Positions 19,992-30,619 of a DNA stretch of 31,405 nucleotides are shown here, piece by piece. Location: contig JBCAQO010000095.1 of the NCBI GenBank assembly GCA_039111635.1, forward strand, positions 1 to 31,405. Reading direction: 5' to 3'. Source of the DNA: Heterobasidion occidentale (lineage: Eukaryota > Basidiomycota > Agaricomycetes > Russulales > Bondarzewiaceae). The notes beneath the pieces were generated by a model that worked only from the letters and a program-made list of their open reading frames with translations, did no database searches and was not told the origin of the DNA. How positions within the stretch are numbered: position 1 is the first letter of the stretch; every line of letters begins with the position of its first letter. Position numbers and translations under genes: made by a program.

Positions 19992-20564
19992 GTCAGACCG
20001 CGCCTACATGTACTATGAATTTCCTGGAGTTGTCGCATACCCTGTGGACAGTTCGGACATATGCTCTATTGTATGGTACATTTAATAATCTCAATTAAAC
20101 AGCATCTTTCGAGCATCTGCTTGGCGGCGGTGAAGAGGAAACACGAAAATGGTCGCAGCTCCTCATGTATATGGTAGCCCGAATTCAAGAATCAATAACA
20201 ATTGACGGACACGGCCCTGAAGCCCCAAGGCATGCCATATACATACGGTTTGATTTGTTTCATCCAATGTAACTCTGCTCTACGCTGATAGTTTCTCATT
20301 TGACCCTCCCGTCCCTCACAGCCCAAGCTACCCGTTCCCGTCAACATGGCAACGGCTTGCCTACGAGCTCGGGGATCAGACGCGCCGCGCGCGGCCGCCG
20401 CACAGCGCCGAAGATCCAGACGGATGGAGGAAGGAAGGCTGCAACTTGTAGTAGCACGGACAAGGGGGACACAGACACGACACGGCACGGCACGGCACGG
20501 CCCACTACTGCGCAACACCGCCCTCCGCTCCGATCGATGTGTGCTTGCTGCGTGCGGCGCGGGT
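19992..20564. other. Convergent intergenic region, Rmd1 to LSM8
   Basis: Lies between two 3' ends. A short (CGGCA)n run lies at about 20481-20500. No gene seen. Confidence 0.4.
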
Positions 20565-21099
20565 CTAGTAGCGGATGGGGGGTATCGGGTCGGCGCGGAT
20601 GGTCGAGAGGTCGGTGGATCGGTCTTTTTCTTCGTCGATTTCGCCGATCAGGATGCTGCGGCGCCGGGGCGAAATGGTGAGTAAATTAGTTCGGATGGAC
20701 AATCTGGCGTCCCGCGCGGGGCGACGGCGCAAGGGAGAGAATCAAGTGCTAGCACGGGGGGATGGAACGCACATCATGTCTCCTTTGACGAGGTAGAGAC
20801 CGAGAGGAATCTCTTCGACGCCTTCCTCGAGGCTGTACACGCGCTCCTTGGATTCCGAAAGGACGACATTGGACTTTTGGTCGTAGCCCGCCATAATTCC
20901 CTGATCGCACGAGAGTCAAGGGTTCAGCCGTGACGGAGGAGACATTTGGGGAAAGCAATCGTACGACTATGGCGCGTCCATCTTGTAGGATGAGAAGTAC
21001 GCGGCCTACACGTCAAATGAAAATATTGCTTGAGTGGGGATCGGCGGTGAGGAATGTGAGGAGGAACGTACGCTCGACGTAGCCTTGGAGGCTAGACAT
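20565..21099 (-). CDS. LSM8: U6 snRNA-associated Sm-like protein LSm8
   Basis: Four exons: 21099-21072, 21005-20965, 20900-20773 and 20655-20565; introns of 66, 61 and 117 nt; 95 residues. It begins MSSLQGYVERRVLLILQDGR, the usual LSm8 opening. The Sm1 motif continues AIVGIMAGYDQKSNVVLSES, then KERVYSLEEGVEEIPLGLYL, an LSm8 hallmark. The Sm2 motif is VKGDMIILIGEIDEEKD. LSm8 closes the nuclear LSm2-8 ring on the 3' U-tract of U6 snRNA, so its role is in splicing. Length is normal for the family. The gene is divergent from the TPT transporter, with start codons 514 bp apart. Confidence 0.92.
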
Positions 21100-21613
21100 C
21101 GTGGGGCGTCCTACCTTGCGTGATGGAAGCGAACGAGGGAGGCGAGGCGGTGGTGGACGCTGTCGCGGACGTCGGGGAGGAGGGTACCACAGACGGCAGG
21201 CGGCGAGCGCAAGCCACGGCGGCCCCGGCTCCGGCTCCGGCCGGTGAGAGGAATGTATGCCGATCAGCTCAGACGCGCACTTGAAATACCCTCGTCTTCC
21301 ATGCAAGGGCTTGAGTGACATATCACAAGCTCGCAAAACGCTGCCGCTAGAAGACTGATATGGTGTGTTTTACGAGACTGATATTGGTGTGCTTTACAAG
21401 ACTTGTACGAGGGTCCATGGAGAGTGGCGCGGGGTTCGGCGATAAAAGGCCGGCAGAAAAATAAAATGGGAGAGAGGCAAGGGGCGGGAGGCCAGTTTGT
21501 TTGCAGTCAACGTTTCTTGTTCGACCCGTTCTCGTTCAGCTTGTCAGCTCTTTGTTCCCGACCCTAGTCACTCGCTCCATTCTATCTCCTCCCTTCTCCT
21601 TCTTAGCACCACC
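21100..21613. promoter_or_regulatory. Shared divergent promoter region of LSM8 and the TPT transporter
   Basis: A TATA-like GATAAAAGG lies at 21441-21449 on the + strand, about 165 bp before the TPT ATG. A 23-24 bp tandem duplication (GACTGATATGGTGTGTTTTA type) lies at 21353-21399. The LSM8 side is GC-rich (repeated GGCTCC). No other gene is seen. Confidence 0.45.
21353..21399 (+). repeat. Imperfect tandem duplication in the LSM8/TPT promoter
   Basis: Two adjacent copies of a 23-24 bp unit (GACTGATATGGTGTGTTTTA core) differ by a few bases. It lies about 45 bp before the TATA-like element. Confidence 0.8.
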
Positions 21614-23329
21614 ATGTCTGCCTCCCTGAGAAACCCCTCGACTCCCGCGACAACGCCCAGTATCTTGAGGTCGCTTCAAAGCAGGATCTTGGTGACGGCC
21701 AGACGAGCCCTCTCCCCTCTCCTGTCTCCACACCTGCGCCCAAGCCCAAGCCAAAGTTCCAGTCGACAACCTTCATCATCCCTATATGGATCTGCCTCAG
21801 CTCCGCCGTTATCATCTACAACAACTATCTGTATAACACCCTTAACTTCAAGTACCCCGTCTTCCTTGTAACATGGCATCTATCGTTCGCCGTGAGTCTC
21901 CTTTTTGACATCATTATTTGGGTCGTCGCGAGATGGCCATCAGTATACTGACCTGCTCGTGTGCGTTCGTGTCGTCATAGACTATTGGCACACGTGTGCT
22001 GCAGCGCACAACCCATCTTCTGGACGGTGCAAAAGATGTTCATATGACGAAAGACATGTTCACGCGCTCCATTCTCCCCATCGGCCTCCTCTTCAGCGCC
22101 AGCCTAATCCTCAGCAACACCGCGTACCTCTACCTCAGCGTGGCCTACATTCAGATGCTCAGGTGCGTCATATTCGTTTGCCTCGTCTTGCTACGGTTTT
22201 CGGTCCACGGTCTGCCATGGGCATTGCCGTGCCAGAGCTTCCTTCGGGCGTATTTGAACGTCTCTCTGGTTTCATTTGTCTCGTGTCTGGCGAAGTGCAG
22301 AGGTGCGTCCGAGGTTGCCGCATCTAGATGTATATAGCGTTGATAGCATATCCCCAGATACGCCTTACATCCGACCGTGTTCTTTCCATGTTTGGCGCGT
22401 CGCGAATCGCTCTTTTTTCGGAGAACAGTCTCATGTCCGGACACCACAATCAGAAATTTGTGTCGCTCCTGGACATTACGTTTTCATCATCTTGTCGTGA
22501 GATTGTTTTTGGACGGGAAACGCTGACCGCCGTGTGTTAGGCCTTCGTGCCTGTAGCCATCCTCCTGATCTTATGGACGTTCCGCATTCAAGAGCCCAAC
22601 CGCAAACTTGCGGTCATCGTATTTCATGATCTCGTCCGGAGTCGCGCTTGCCTCCCACGGCGAGTTGCGCTTTAACCTCGTCGGCTTCCTCACACAGGCC
22701 GCTGCCGTCGCCGTATGTATTCCTTCCCGCTTTGAACTTTGTTCGGTCAGCTCATCCTTGCTCTCGTTCCATAACTAGTTCGAAGCTTCCCGGCTCGTGA
22801 TGATCCAGATTCTCCTGCACGGCCTCAAGATGGACCCGCTCGTCTCGCTGCACTACTACGCGCCCGTATGCGCGTTGATCAACTTGCTCATCCTGCCGTT
22901 CACCGAAGGCCTTGCGCCGTTCTACGAGGTTCTGCGCATCGGCCCACTCGTACTGATTACCAACGCGTTTGTTGCATTCCTTCTCAACATCGCGGCGGTG
23001 TTCCTTGTCGGCGCTGGCTCGGGTCTTGTCTTGACGCTCGCGGGCGTGTTCAAGGTGCGTATCAAAAACTTGGAATAGAGTTTATCGTGTGTAGCTAGGC
23101 GGAGGTTGATGTCGTTCTTCTCCCACAGGATATTTTGCTCATCACGGGTTCGGTGCTGATCTTCGGGTCGACCATCACGCCTCTGCAAGTCCTCGGTACG
23201 TTTTTTCTCCCTCACCCAGTCGTTTCACTGTTTTCAATCAACCTATCATCTGACGTGCCATATTGTATGATAGGCTACTCTATCGCCCTCGGCGGCCTTG
23301 TCCTCTACAAGACCACCAGCAACAAATAG
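21614..23329 (+). CDS. TPT/DUF250 family nucleotide-sugar or triose-phosphate transporter (frame interrupted)
   Basis: Exons 21614-21891, 21981-22162, 22541-22712, 22779-23054, 23129-23195 and 23274-23329 encode about 343 residues of a drug/metabolite-superfamily TPT protein. Signature segments: STTFIIPIWICLSSAVIIYN (first helix), FPVFLVTWHLSFA-like KYPVFLVTWHLSFA, GLLFSASLILSNTAYLYLSV, YIQMLR, AFVPVAILL, EASRLVMIQILLHGLKMDPL with SLHYYAP, GSGLVLTLAGVFKDILLI, and FGSTITPLQVLGYSIALGGL near the end. The KT pair of TPT proteins lies in YKTTSNK. Substrate is unknown; Golgi or ER location is inferred. The frame is off by one base in three places: after the Kozak-like ATG at 21614, at the exon 2/3 junction (AG left over, but exon 3 is in phase 0), and near 22621-22626, where one extra T precedes MISSGVALASHGE. 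These are assembly errors or real lesions. Confidence 0.78.
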
Positions 23330-23926
23330 ACTTTTTCCCTGCCCTGACACGTACCGCGCGCAGCGAACTTTATCGGCGACAGACTTACGCGTCGCAACAC
23401 CCTATAACTCCTCTTCCCCCGCACGCTTCAGCTATCGCTATTTATTATACATATGTACATAGAAGGGATCCCGCGTCTTGGTCTATGACGGCCCCCTTGG
23501 TTTCGCCGACGTGCTCCTGCGTCACGGATTCCTGCATTTTCTTCTCTTCGTGCGATTTGGATGGACGGACGGCAGTTCGTAGTCTGTTTCTGGTTCGTGC
23601 ACGGTTCGCGTTTTCCAGGTTTGTGGACAGGGACGACGGTGTCATTTACATACGGATATAGCATCTCCTGCTCAGTTTGCCAGTATGCTCGGTGGGTCGG
23701 GACTTGGCTGTGGCACGTTATAATGATTTTGACCATCGATTGACTTTTTTTTCGGTTTTTTCTGTTCGACGCTCACGCGGATCTTGAGCTATTTTGAGCA
23801 TCAAATACTCAAGGGTTTCCGGGGTCTGTGAGGTTATCATTCCGGGGGTCGTCCAAGTAGAAACCCATTCAATATCCAGACTCCAAGGTTTCTTGAAGAC
23901 TATATTTGCCTCTTGGGACGCAAACA
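23330..23926. other. Intergenic region, TPT transporter to PUF6
   Basis: Holds the transporter 3' UTR and the PUF6 promoter. No coding exon or RNA gene recognised. Confidence 0.4.
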
Positions 23927-26416
23927 ATGCCCGCACACACGAAACCCACGAAGAAGAGGTCTGCGCCCTCGCAGTCAGGCCCTGCGTCCAAGAAACCACA
24001 CCTCGAGAAACCTGAAAAGACCTCGTCGGTCCCAGCGCAGAAAAAACGAGCACGGCCTGTGGTGTCGGTGCGCGAGCCTCAGACGGACGACTCGGATGCT
24101 GAGGAGGAGAAGTTGATGGAGGAGGAGGAGCAGCTGGACGGCCATGATCATGACCTGGAAGGCGAGAGTCTGGACGGGGACGGGGACGGGGATGTGGACA
24201 TGGAGGCTCCTCAAAAACCAAAAGATCCCAATGGTGCGTGCCCATGTTTCTGAAATTTTTGAAGGGTCGCCATACCCCATCAGCGTCGATCTCTCATCCT
24301 CGCTCTGTCATGTACAGCCGCGCGGGAGTCACACAGAATCCAAAAGGCCCTCCAAGCAGAGCGCCGCGCCGCGAAACCGCACTCCGACCTCCTCACCGAG
24401 GCGAAGCGCGCCTGGTCTCTCGCGCGGCAGCAAAACATCGCCAAGGGCGAGCGCAAGAAGCACATCGCAGCCCTCGAGGCCGTCGTCAAAGGCAAGTACC
24501 AGGAGATCGTGTTCAAGCACGATGCGAGCCGCATCGTGCAGACGGTAATTAAGTACGGGGACCAGAAGCAGCGGGACGCGGTCGCTGTCGAGCTGAAGGG
24601 GCGGTATAAGGAGCTGGCGCAAAATAAGTACTCAAAGGTGCGTGTGTGCGCCTTGTGCGGATGGAGCGCGAGGAGCTGACATGGATGCTGTACGCAGTTT
24701 TTGGTGACGAAGATCATCCGCCTGTGCCCCGCCCACCGCCTGTCCATTCTTCTCGAGTTCCAATCCCACGTCATCCGCCTCCTCTTGCACCGCGAAGCGT
24801 CCCACGCCATCGCGGACACTTTTGAGCTCTACGCCAACGCATACGAGCGCGCGGTCCTCTTGCGTGATTTTTACGGCAAGGAGACGACGCTGTTCTCGAA
24901 GAGCACCGGGAATGAGAGCGTGGAGGAGAAGGATAAGATCAAGAAGGGTTTGAGAGGGGTGTTGGAGGGCGTGGACGCTGACAGGCGGAAGAGGGTGCTG
25001 AGTTCGTTGAAGGACAACTTGCTCAATATGTGCGTTTCATCTCGCCCTGGGCGTTTTCGGGGCACGGGTTTATCTTATGTTGGTGGTGGGTAGCTTCAAC
25101 AACTCGGAGAAAGGATCCGTTCGACATGCTATCGTGCACAGGGCGCTGTGGGAGTATTTGTCGGAAGTCGAAGAATCACCGGAGGAAGAGGAGCGGGAGA
25201 GGCTTCGGAGAGAGATGTTCGAGAGGTAGGTTCTTGATCCGTCTCTCTCAAGTCTAACGCACCGATATATCTTTCTTCGTATTAGCTGTCAGGATATTTT
25301 GGCGGAGATGGTGCACACAAAGGACGGCAGCCGTGTTGTCCGCGAGTTCCTTGCTCGAGGAACGGCTAAGGTATGTGGTATCTGATACCTCTAGATACCG
25401 ATCTGACGGACTCTTTGAATATGATCTATGGACAGGACAGGAAAATTATAATCAAAACCATCAAGCCATACATAGAAACCATGGCTAACGACGACGAGGC
25501 TCAACTAGTGCTCTTTACCGCCCTGGACGTTATCGAGTGAGCCCCTCCCTTTTCATCGTTCCGTGTTATCGTTCGACTCACGGCTTTGATACCCAGCGAC
25601 ACAAAGATGCTCGCTAAATCCCTCATTCCTTCCTTGACCGCCCACGCTTCCACGCTCCACAAGACCTCTCAGGGCCGACGTACCCTCTTGTACCCGCTTG
25701 TCCCCCGCTCACGTAGACATTTTACGCCCGCCATGATTGTCTCTCTTGAGGAGACCGACGTCCTGCGCGAAAAGACAAGTAAAAAAGACGTGGACGTGCG
25801 TGTGGCCGAGGTAAGGTCCGCGGCGAGCCAGGAACTCCTGAATTGGGTGACGAAGGACGGGGCTGCGGTGTGTAGAGAGACAGGCGGAAGCTTGATCGTG
25901 CTGGAGATCCTGCTCGAGGCTGAGGGCGGTGAGCACTTCACAAAAACAAGTTTGTGAGAAGACACTGATGGCTTTTGGATGTGTGGGTTTTTTTTCGAGA
26001 CAGATAAAACATTAGCGATGCAAACCCTCCTCCGTCCTCTCGCGTCCCCGTATCCCTCCGAAGACCCATCAACCCCTCATCCAATTGACCTTCCACACAC
26101 TTCCCGTCTCATCAAAAACCTTCTCCAAGGCGGACACTTCTCGCACACCACACGGACCGTCGAAAAGTCTTCCCGGTTCTCTGCCAAGGAGTTTGCGGAG
26201 ATGTTCGTGCGGCTTGTAGGGGAGGAGACGACCCTCGCGATAGCCAAGGGGTCAGGCGCGTTCGTAGTAGCAGAGCTGGTCGAGAGGGTGTCGGTGGAGG
26301 GAAGTGATGAGACGAAGAAGGAGGTCAAGGGGTGGATCCAGCACATAGGGAGTGCTGGAGATGAGGTCAAGGGGTGGGGTGTGCTCATGGAGAAGGTGGA
26401 AGCATTAAAAGTATGA
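23927..26416 (+). CDS. PUF6: PUF6/PUM3 pumilio-like RNA-binding protein
   Basis: Eight exons: 23927-24233, 24318-24637, 24698-25029, 25094-25225, 25286-25370, 25436-25536, 25597-25928 and 26004-26416; 673 residues, every phase consistent. The N-terminus is a Lys-rich then Glu/Asp-rich disordered region (1-105). The conserved part starts with KALQAERRAAKPHSDLL and RQQNIAKGERKKHIAAL, then atypical pumilio repeats: FKHDASRIVQTVIKYGD, HREASHAIADTFELYA, NNSEKGSVRHAIVHRALWEY, and MVHTKDGSRVVREFLARGTA. The C-terminal CPL-type domain includes TSQGRRTLLYPLVPRS and KGSGAFVVAELVE. PUF6 in yeast acts in 60S ribosome biogenesis and in ASH1 mRNA repression; human PUM3 is nucleolar. Length is typical. The next gene, VPS16, follows in the same direction after 406 bp. 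Confidence 0.92.
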
Positions 26417-26822
26417 TGAGGTCCTACGAGATGCTTTCGATTTTACAGAGAAACCCGGTTTCTCACAAAAGTTCTTCTCTGGGCGGCTCGGCGATCATAT
26501 AGCCTAGCAGGCCTACATATATGCTATGTCCAATCGGGAAAGCAAGATAAATTATACACTGGAAGTACGAAGGGGACAAGTTCCTACTTGCGAGTTCGAG
26601 TCTTCCTCAAAGATGCGTGACAAGAAACATTGAAGAATACTTCCGTCACGAACGCGTAACGCGCCCGGCACAAGCCAATACACCTTGACAAGCTGAGGTC
26701 TACGGCATCGAGCAGTCATCGAGCAGTAGCAACACTAGGAGCATAATTCTTCAGTAGAAGAGGTTCACCTGCTATTCGAAGCATTGCTATCATCGCAAAA
26801 CTATCAGCGCGACGCTCTTTGA
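26417..26822. other. Intergenic region, PUF6 to VPS16
   Basis: Holds the PUF6 3' UTR and the VPS16 promoter. No TATA element or RNA gene recognised. Confidence 0.4.
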
Positions 26823-29800
26823 ATGGCTGACCATCCAACTACCTCATGGCAGGCCGTGCAAGATGGCAATATCTTCTACAAACGACAGCAGGTCTATTCA
26901 ATAAACGGCAAGCTTCCCAACCTCGGGGATTTCTTCATCGCTGGATGTCGCTATGGAGGTCCTTTAGGTACGCCAGTGCCTGAATGCCTATACGCGATGC
27001 TGGGATAAACACGAATTGCAGCACTCATGAGGGATAACACCAAAATGGTCGCGCTGGGACGCGGTGCTCCGGCGTTCTCCAAGTCTCAGATCCAGGTGTT
27101 CTCGCCCGCGGGGGATGGGCTGCTTCTATTCAGTGTGGATACAATGTCTTTGTTCCGTGAGCTCCTCGAACTAATTGCGTGTTCGCATATAGTGGGATCA
27201 GAGCAAGATTATCAAGTTTGGCTGGACAGCAGATGAGCGACTCGCTGTGCTCAACGAAGAGGGAACGTATCGGTTGTACGACTTGCAGGGTGACTACGAG
27301 CAACACTCTCTAGGAAGTGACGCAGCCGAAGTGGGCATCATCGACGCGAAGATTCATGAGAGCGGAATGGTGGCGATGACGGGTTCATTGCAGTTGCTCG
27401 AGGTGAAGGGATGGGAAGGGGTAAAGCCGTTGACACTGACCAACCCAGGTGAGCTTTTCTCTTCGTGGATTATGCCATGGCTCATTGACCAAGGCAGGGT
27501 TATCCCAGCCACCCTTTTCATGGACGGTGATCCCACCAGACTTCACAATATCTCGGCACGTTGAAGTGCTGCTTTCTGTAGACTCTACCATCATCACCGT
27601 CGACAACCTCGACTCTGTCGATCAACGCCTGTCCCGTGGACCTTTCTCTCACATGTCTCCTTCACCCAACGGCAAATCCCTCGCGCTACTCACCCTTGAA
27701 GGGATGCTTTGGGTCGTCTCGACCGACTTCCAGAGAAATCTCACCGAGTTCGATACGAAGGACGTGGTAGGAGCTGAAGGCGACGTGCGGCAAGTTGAAT
27801 GGTGCGGCAACGACGCGATCTTGGTCACATGGGACACACTCGTCCTGCTGGTGGGGCCCTTTGGCGAGACTCTACAGTGAGACTAGCACACACAGTGCTG
27901 GCGACCGACCTAACCGCATCCTCTAAGGTTCTTGTACTTTGGATCCACATTCGCCATAACCGAGATCGATGGTGTTCGTATCATCGGGCCCGACGTCTGT
28001 GATCTCATACAGAAAGTACCAGGTACGAGGAAATCAAATGCTGATGACGTCTCTTCACCTCCTTCATCTGCATAATAGCATCCTCGGTGTCAGTGTTTCG
28101 TCCCGGCTCGACGTCTCCATCCGCTATACTATATGATGCTTGGGAAAACTTCTGTCGTCGATCTCCGAAGGCAGACGAGAACATACGGAGCATTCGCCCG
28201 GAATTGGCTGCTGCAGTCGACGAAGTCATCGATGCAGCAGGTCAGGAGTGGGAGCCTGCATGGCAGCGTAAGCTGTTAAATGTACGTCTGTATTGTGCGA
28301 GAGCCTGTGTTTACTGAATCGATTTGGAATAGGCGGCCAAGTTTGGGAAAGCATTCCTAGATCTACATAACCCTACGGACTTCATCCACATGGGACAAAC
28401 ACTGAAGGTCCTCAACGCAGTGCGCTTTTATGAAATTGGCATCCCCATCACCTATTCTCAGTACGTGGACACCTTTCTATAGCACGTTCATTTATTCAGA
28501 TATCCCAGATACAATTACCTCTCGCCCACTCACCTCATCTCACGTCTGACATCTCGCAACCTTCATCTATTCGCACTTCGCGTTTCCTCTTTCCTCTTTC
28601 TTCCTCCAGACAACGTCTTGAAGCATTGGGCGTCTGCTAAGATCATGAAGTCAAAACCGACGACGACGGGATCTGGTAAGGATGCGGAGCTCTCCGCCGA
28701 CGAGGATGTATGCAAAAGCATCGTCGAAAAATTCCGGACACTGGGAGGTGCCAGTGTCAACTACGCGGAGATCGCAAAGCGCGCATGGGAAGTCGGACGA
28801 ACCGGACTGGCAACAATGGTATATGCATCTCCAGTATATTGGCCCTTGAACGTTTTTCTGAATTATGTGGTAATTCACAGCTTTTAGACTACGAGCCCAG
28901 AGCGTCGGATCAAGTCCCTCTACTCCTTGCGATGAAAGAGGATCGTCTAGCATTGCAGAAAGCAGTAGATAGTGGGGACACGGACCTAGGTATCTCTTTC
29001 GCTCGTTGATTGTATGGGCTCGACTCTATTCTGACCATGTGCTAGTTTACCACGTACTTCTCCACTTGTACAACCGTCTCCCACTGGGCAACTTCTTCCG
29101 CCTCATCGAGGACGGGGGATCGAGGCTTGCTCCCGCGAGCAAACTGCTCCAGGTATATGCGCGGGAGCAAAACCGGGAAATGCTGCGCGATTTCTATTTC
29201 TCGGATGATCGACGGGTCGAAAGCGCTGTCCTATTGTTAGAAGAGGCAGGACGGATGCAGGTACCCAGCGCGTTGCATTCAAGCAATTTCAAACATTGAC
29301 CTATGTCGTGCAGGATCCAAACGCCAAGGTCACCGCAGTCAAGGCTGCCCACAAATTCTTCTCGGAGGACAAAGAACGCGCGTTTGAGGCCAAGGTATGG
29401 CAGCCCAACCTGTGTCATCTTCTTGACTCACGTCCATCTTCACAGTCAATGGATGAATATAGCCGCCTGCTCACAGTTCAACAACAGCTAGAAAAGGAGA
29501 CTGATGACAAGATCCCATTCTTCGGGCTGAGCGTGAACGAAACCCTGCGAACCTGTCTGGTCAATGGTATGTCGAAGCGCGCAGACAAGATCAGGTCCGA
29601 CTTCAAAGTCCCCGATAAGAGGTGCGCATGTTCACACTTTCCTATACTATCCCGTGATACTTCGAGCGTCTCACTTATTCGATGTTTCGCAGGTTCTGGT
29701 ACCTTAAGCTGCATGCACTTGTTTCAACGAGAGACTTTGAGGGCCTTGAAGCTTTCGCACGGTCAAGGCGTAGTCCGATCGGATATGAGGCGTTTGTACG

Positions 29801-30083
29801 CCATCTCGTCGAGAAAGGCCACGCGAAAGAGGCTTCCGGCTACGTTGCACGGTGCGACGCGCCGAAGAGAGTCGATTTGTATGTCGAATGCGGCGAATGG
29901 CGAATGGCCGGGAAAGAGTGCAAGGAGCGGGGCGATAAGGTCAGGCTGGAGTAAGTGACCAAAGCGGTACCCTATGAACATACGCTGATTGACAGCTTCT
30001 TTTACGCTAGACAATTACGAAGTGCATGTCCAAACTCCATGATCGCAAGAGAGCTCGAAGCAATAGCTACGTCGATGAAATGA
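26823..30083 (+). CDS. VPS16: VPS16, core subunit of HOPS and CORVET
   Basis: Fourteen exons: 26823-26967, 27022-27134, 27193-27448, 27498-27876, 27928-28022, 28079-28281, 28333-28460, 28509-28818, 28881-28989, 29046-29260, 29314-29394, 29446-29621, 29693-29950 and 30011-30083; 846 residues; all phases close. The N-terminal beta-propeller half shows [30 protein letters not shown], and the diagnostic [13 protein letters not shown] and [14 protein letters not shown]. The C-terminal alpha-solenoid half shows [29 protein letters not shown] with [35 protein letters not shown], and [17 protein letters not shown]. Vps16 forms the core of the class C Vps complex that tethers endosomes and vacuoles. 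Length matches the family. Intron 4 has an AAG acceptor; intron 2 has a weak GTGGAT donor. Confidence 0.95.
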
Positions 30084-30619
30084 TTGTGCTGACAGCTTTG
30101 AAAGATACCCTCTATTATAACAAGTGCCGTCTATCCGAAATTTCTAGTAGAGCGAGTCATTGAGAATATCGTCAACTGCGGTAACTAGTTATTTGCTTCG
30201 TGGCGTCGGAAATGTTGTAATCACCGTATGTGTTCGGGTTGTGTGTCCTCAGAGCCTGAAGGTCACTGCGCTGTCACGATGATCTGGTGAGTTTTGCTTT
30301 GCAGATCGCAATTGATATTCCTCGAGAAACTGCAGAAAAGGGCCGCTGCGATGAACTCGGAGATAACCTGCATCCTATTTTTTGCCACCTGGCAACTTCT
30401 TTGATGAGTAAAGGTAAATTAGTTGTGGACGGGAGTGATAGTGTCTTTGCCGATGGCATTTGATCAGCTTGAATGCAATTTCTGACAGCGTTGCGTCCTA
30501 GGCAGGATGCCATTCAGGACATACAGGTCAGGTATAAAAAGTTCGACACATCCTCACCCCATCTCGTAGTTTCTATCTTCGAACCATCGCAGCGATAGTC
30601 GTACATTCTATCCAACATT
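30084..30619. other. Intergenic region, VPS16 to dehydrogenase
   Basis: Should hold the VPS16 3' UTR and the promoter of the dehydrogenase gene, with a TATA box near its right end. No other gene recognised. Confidence 0.4.
30533..30540 (+). promoter_or_regulatory. TATA box of the dehydrogenase gene
   Basis: TATAAAAA lies 80 bp before the ATG at 30620, a normal fungal spacing with a short leader. It is the clearest TATA element in the window and suggests a regulated rather than housekeeping gene. Confidence 0.65.

Noticed and set aside
26590..26610. tRNA T-loop-like GAGTTCGAGTC
   Set aside because: The flanking bases do not form a five-pair T stem and no acceptor or anticodon arm is present. 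The same holds for GGTTCGAGC near 17703.
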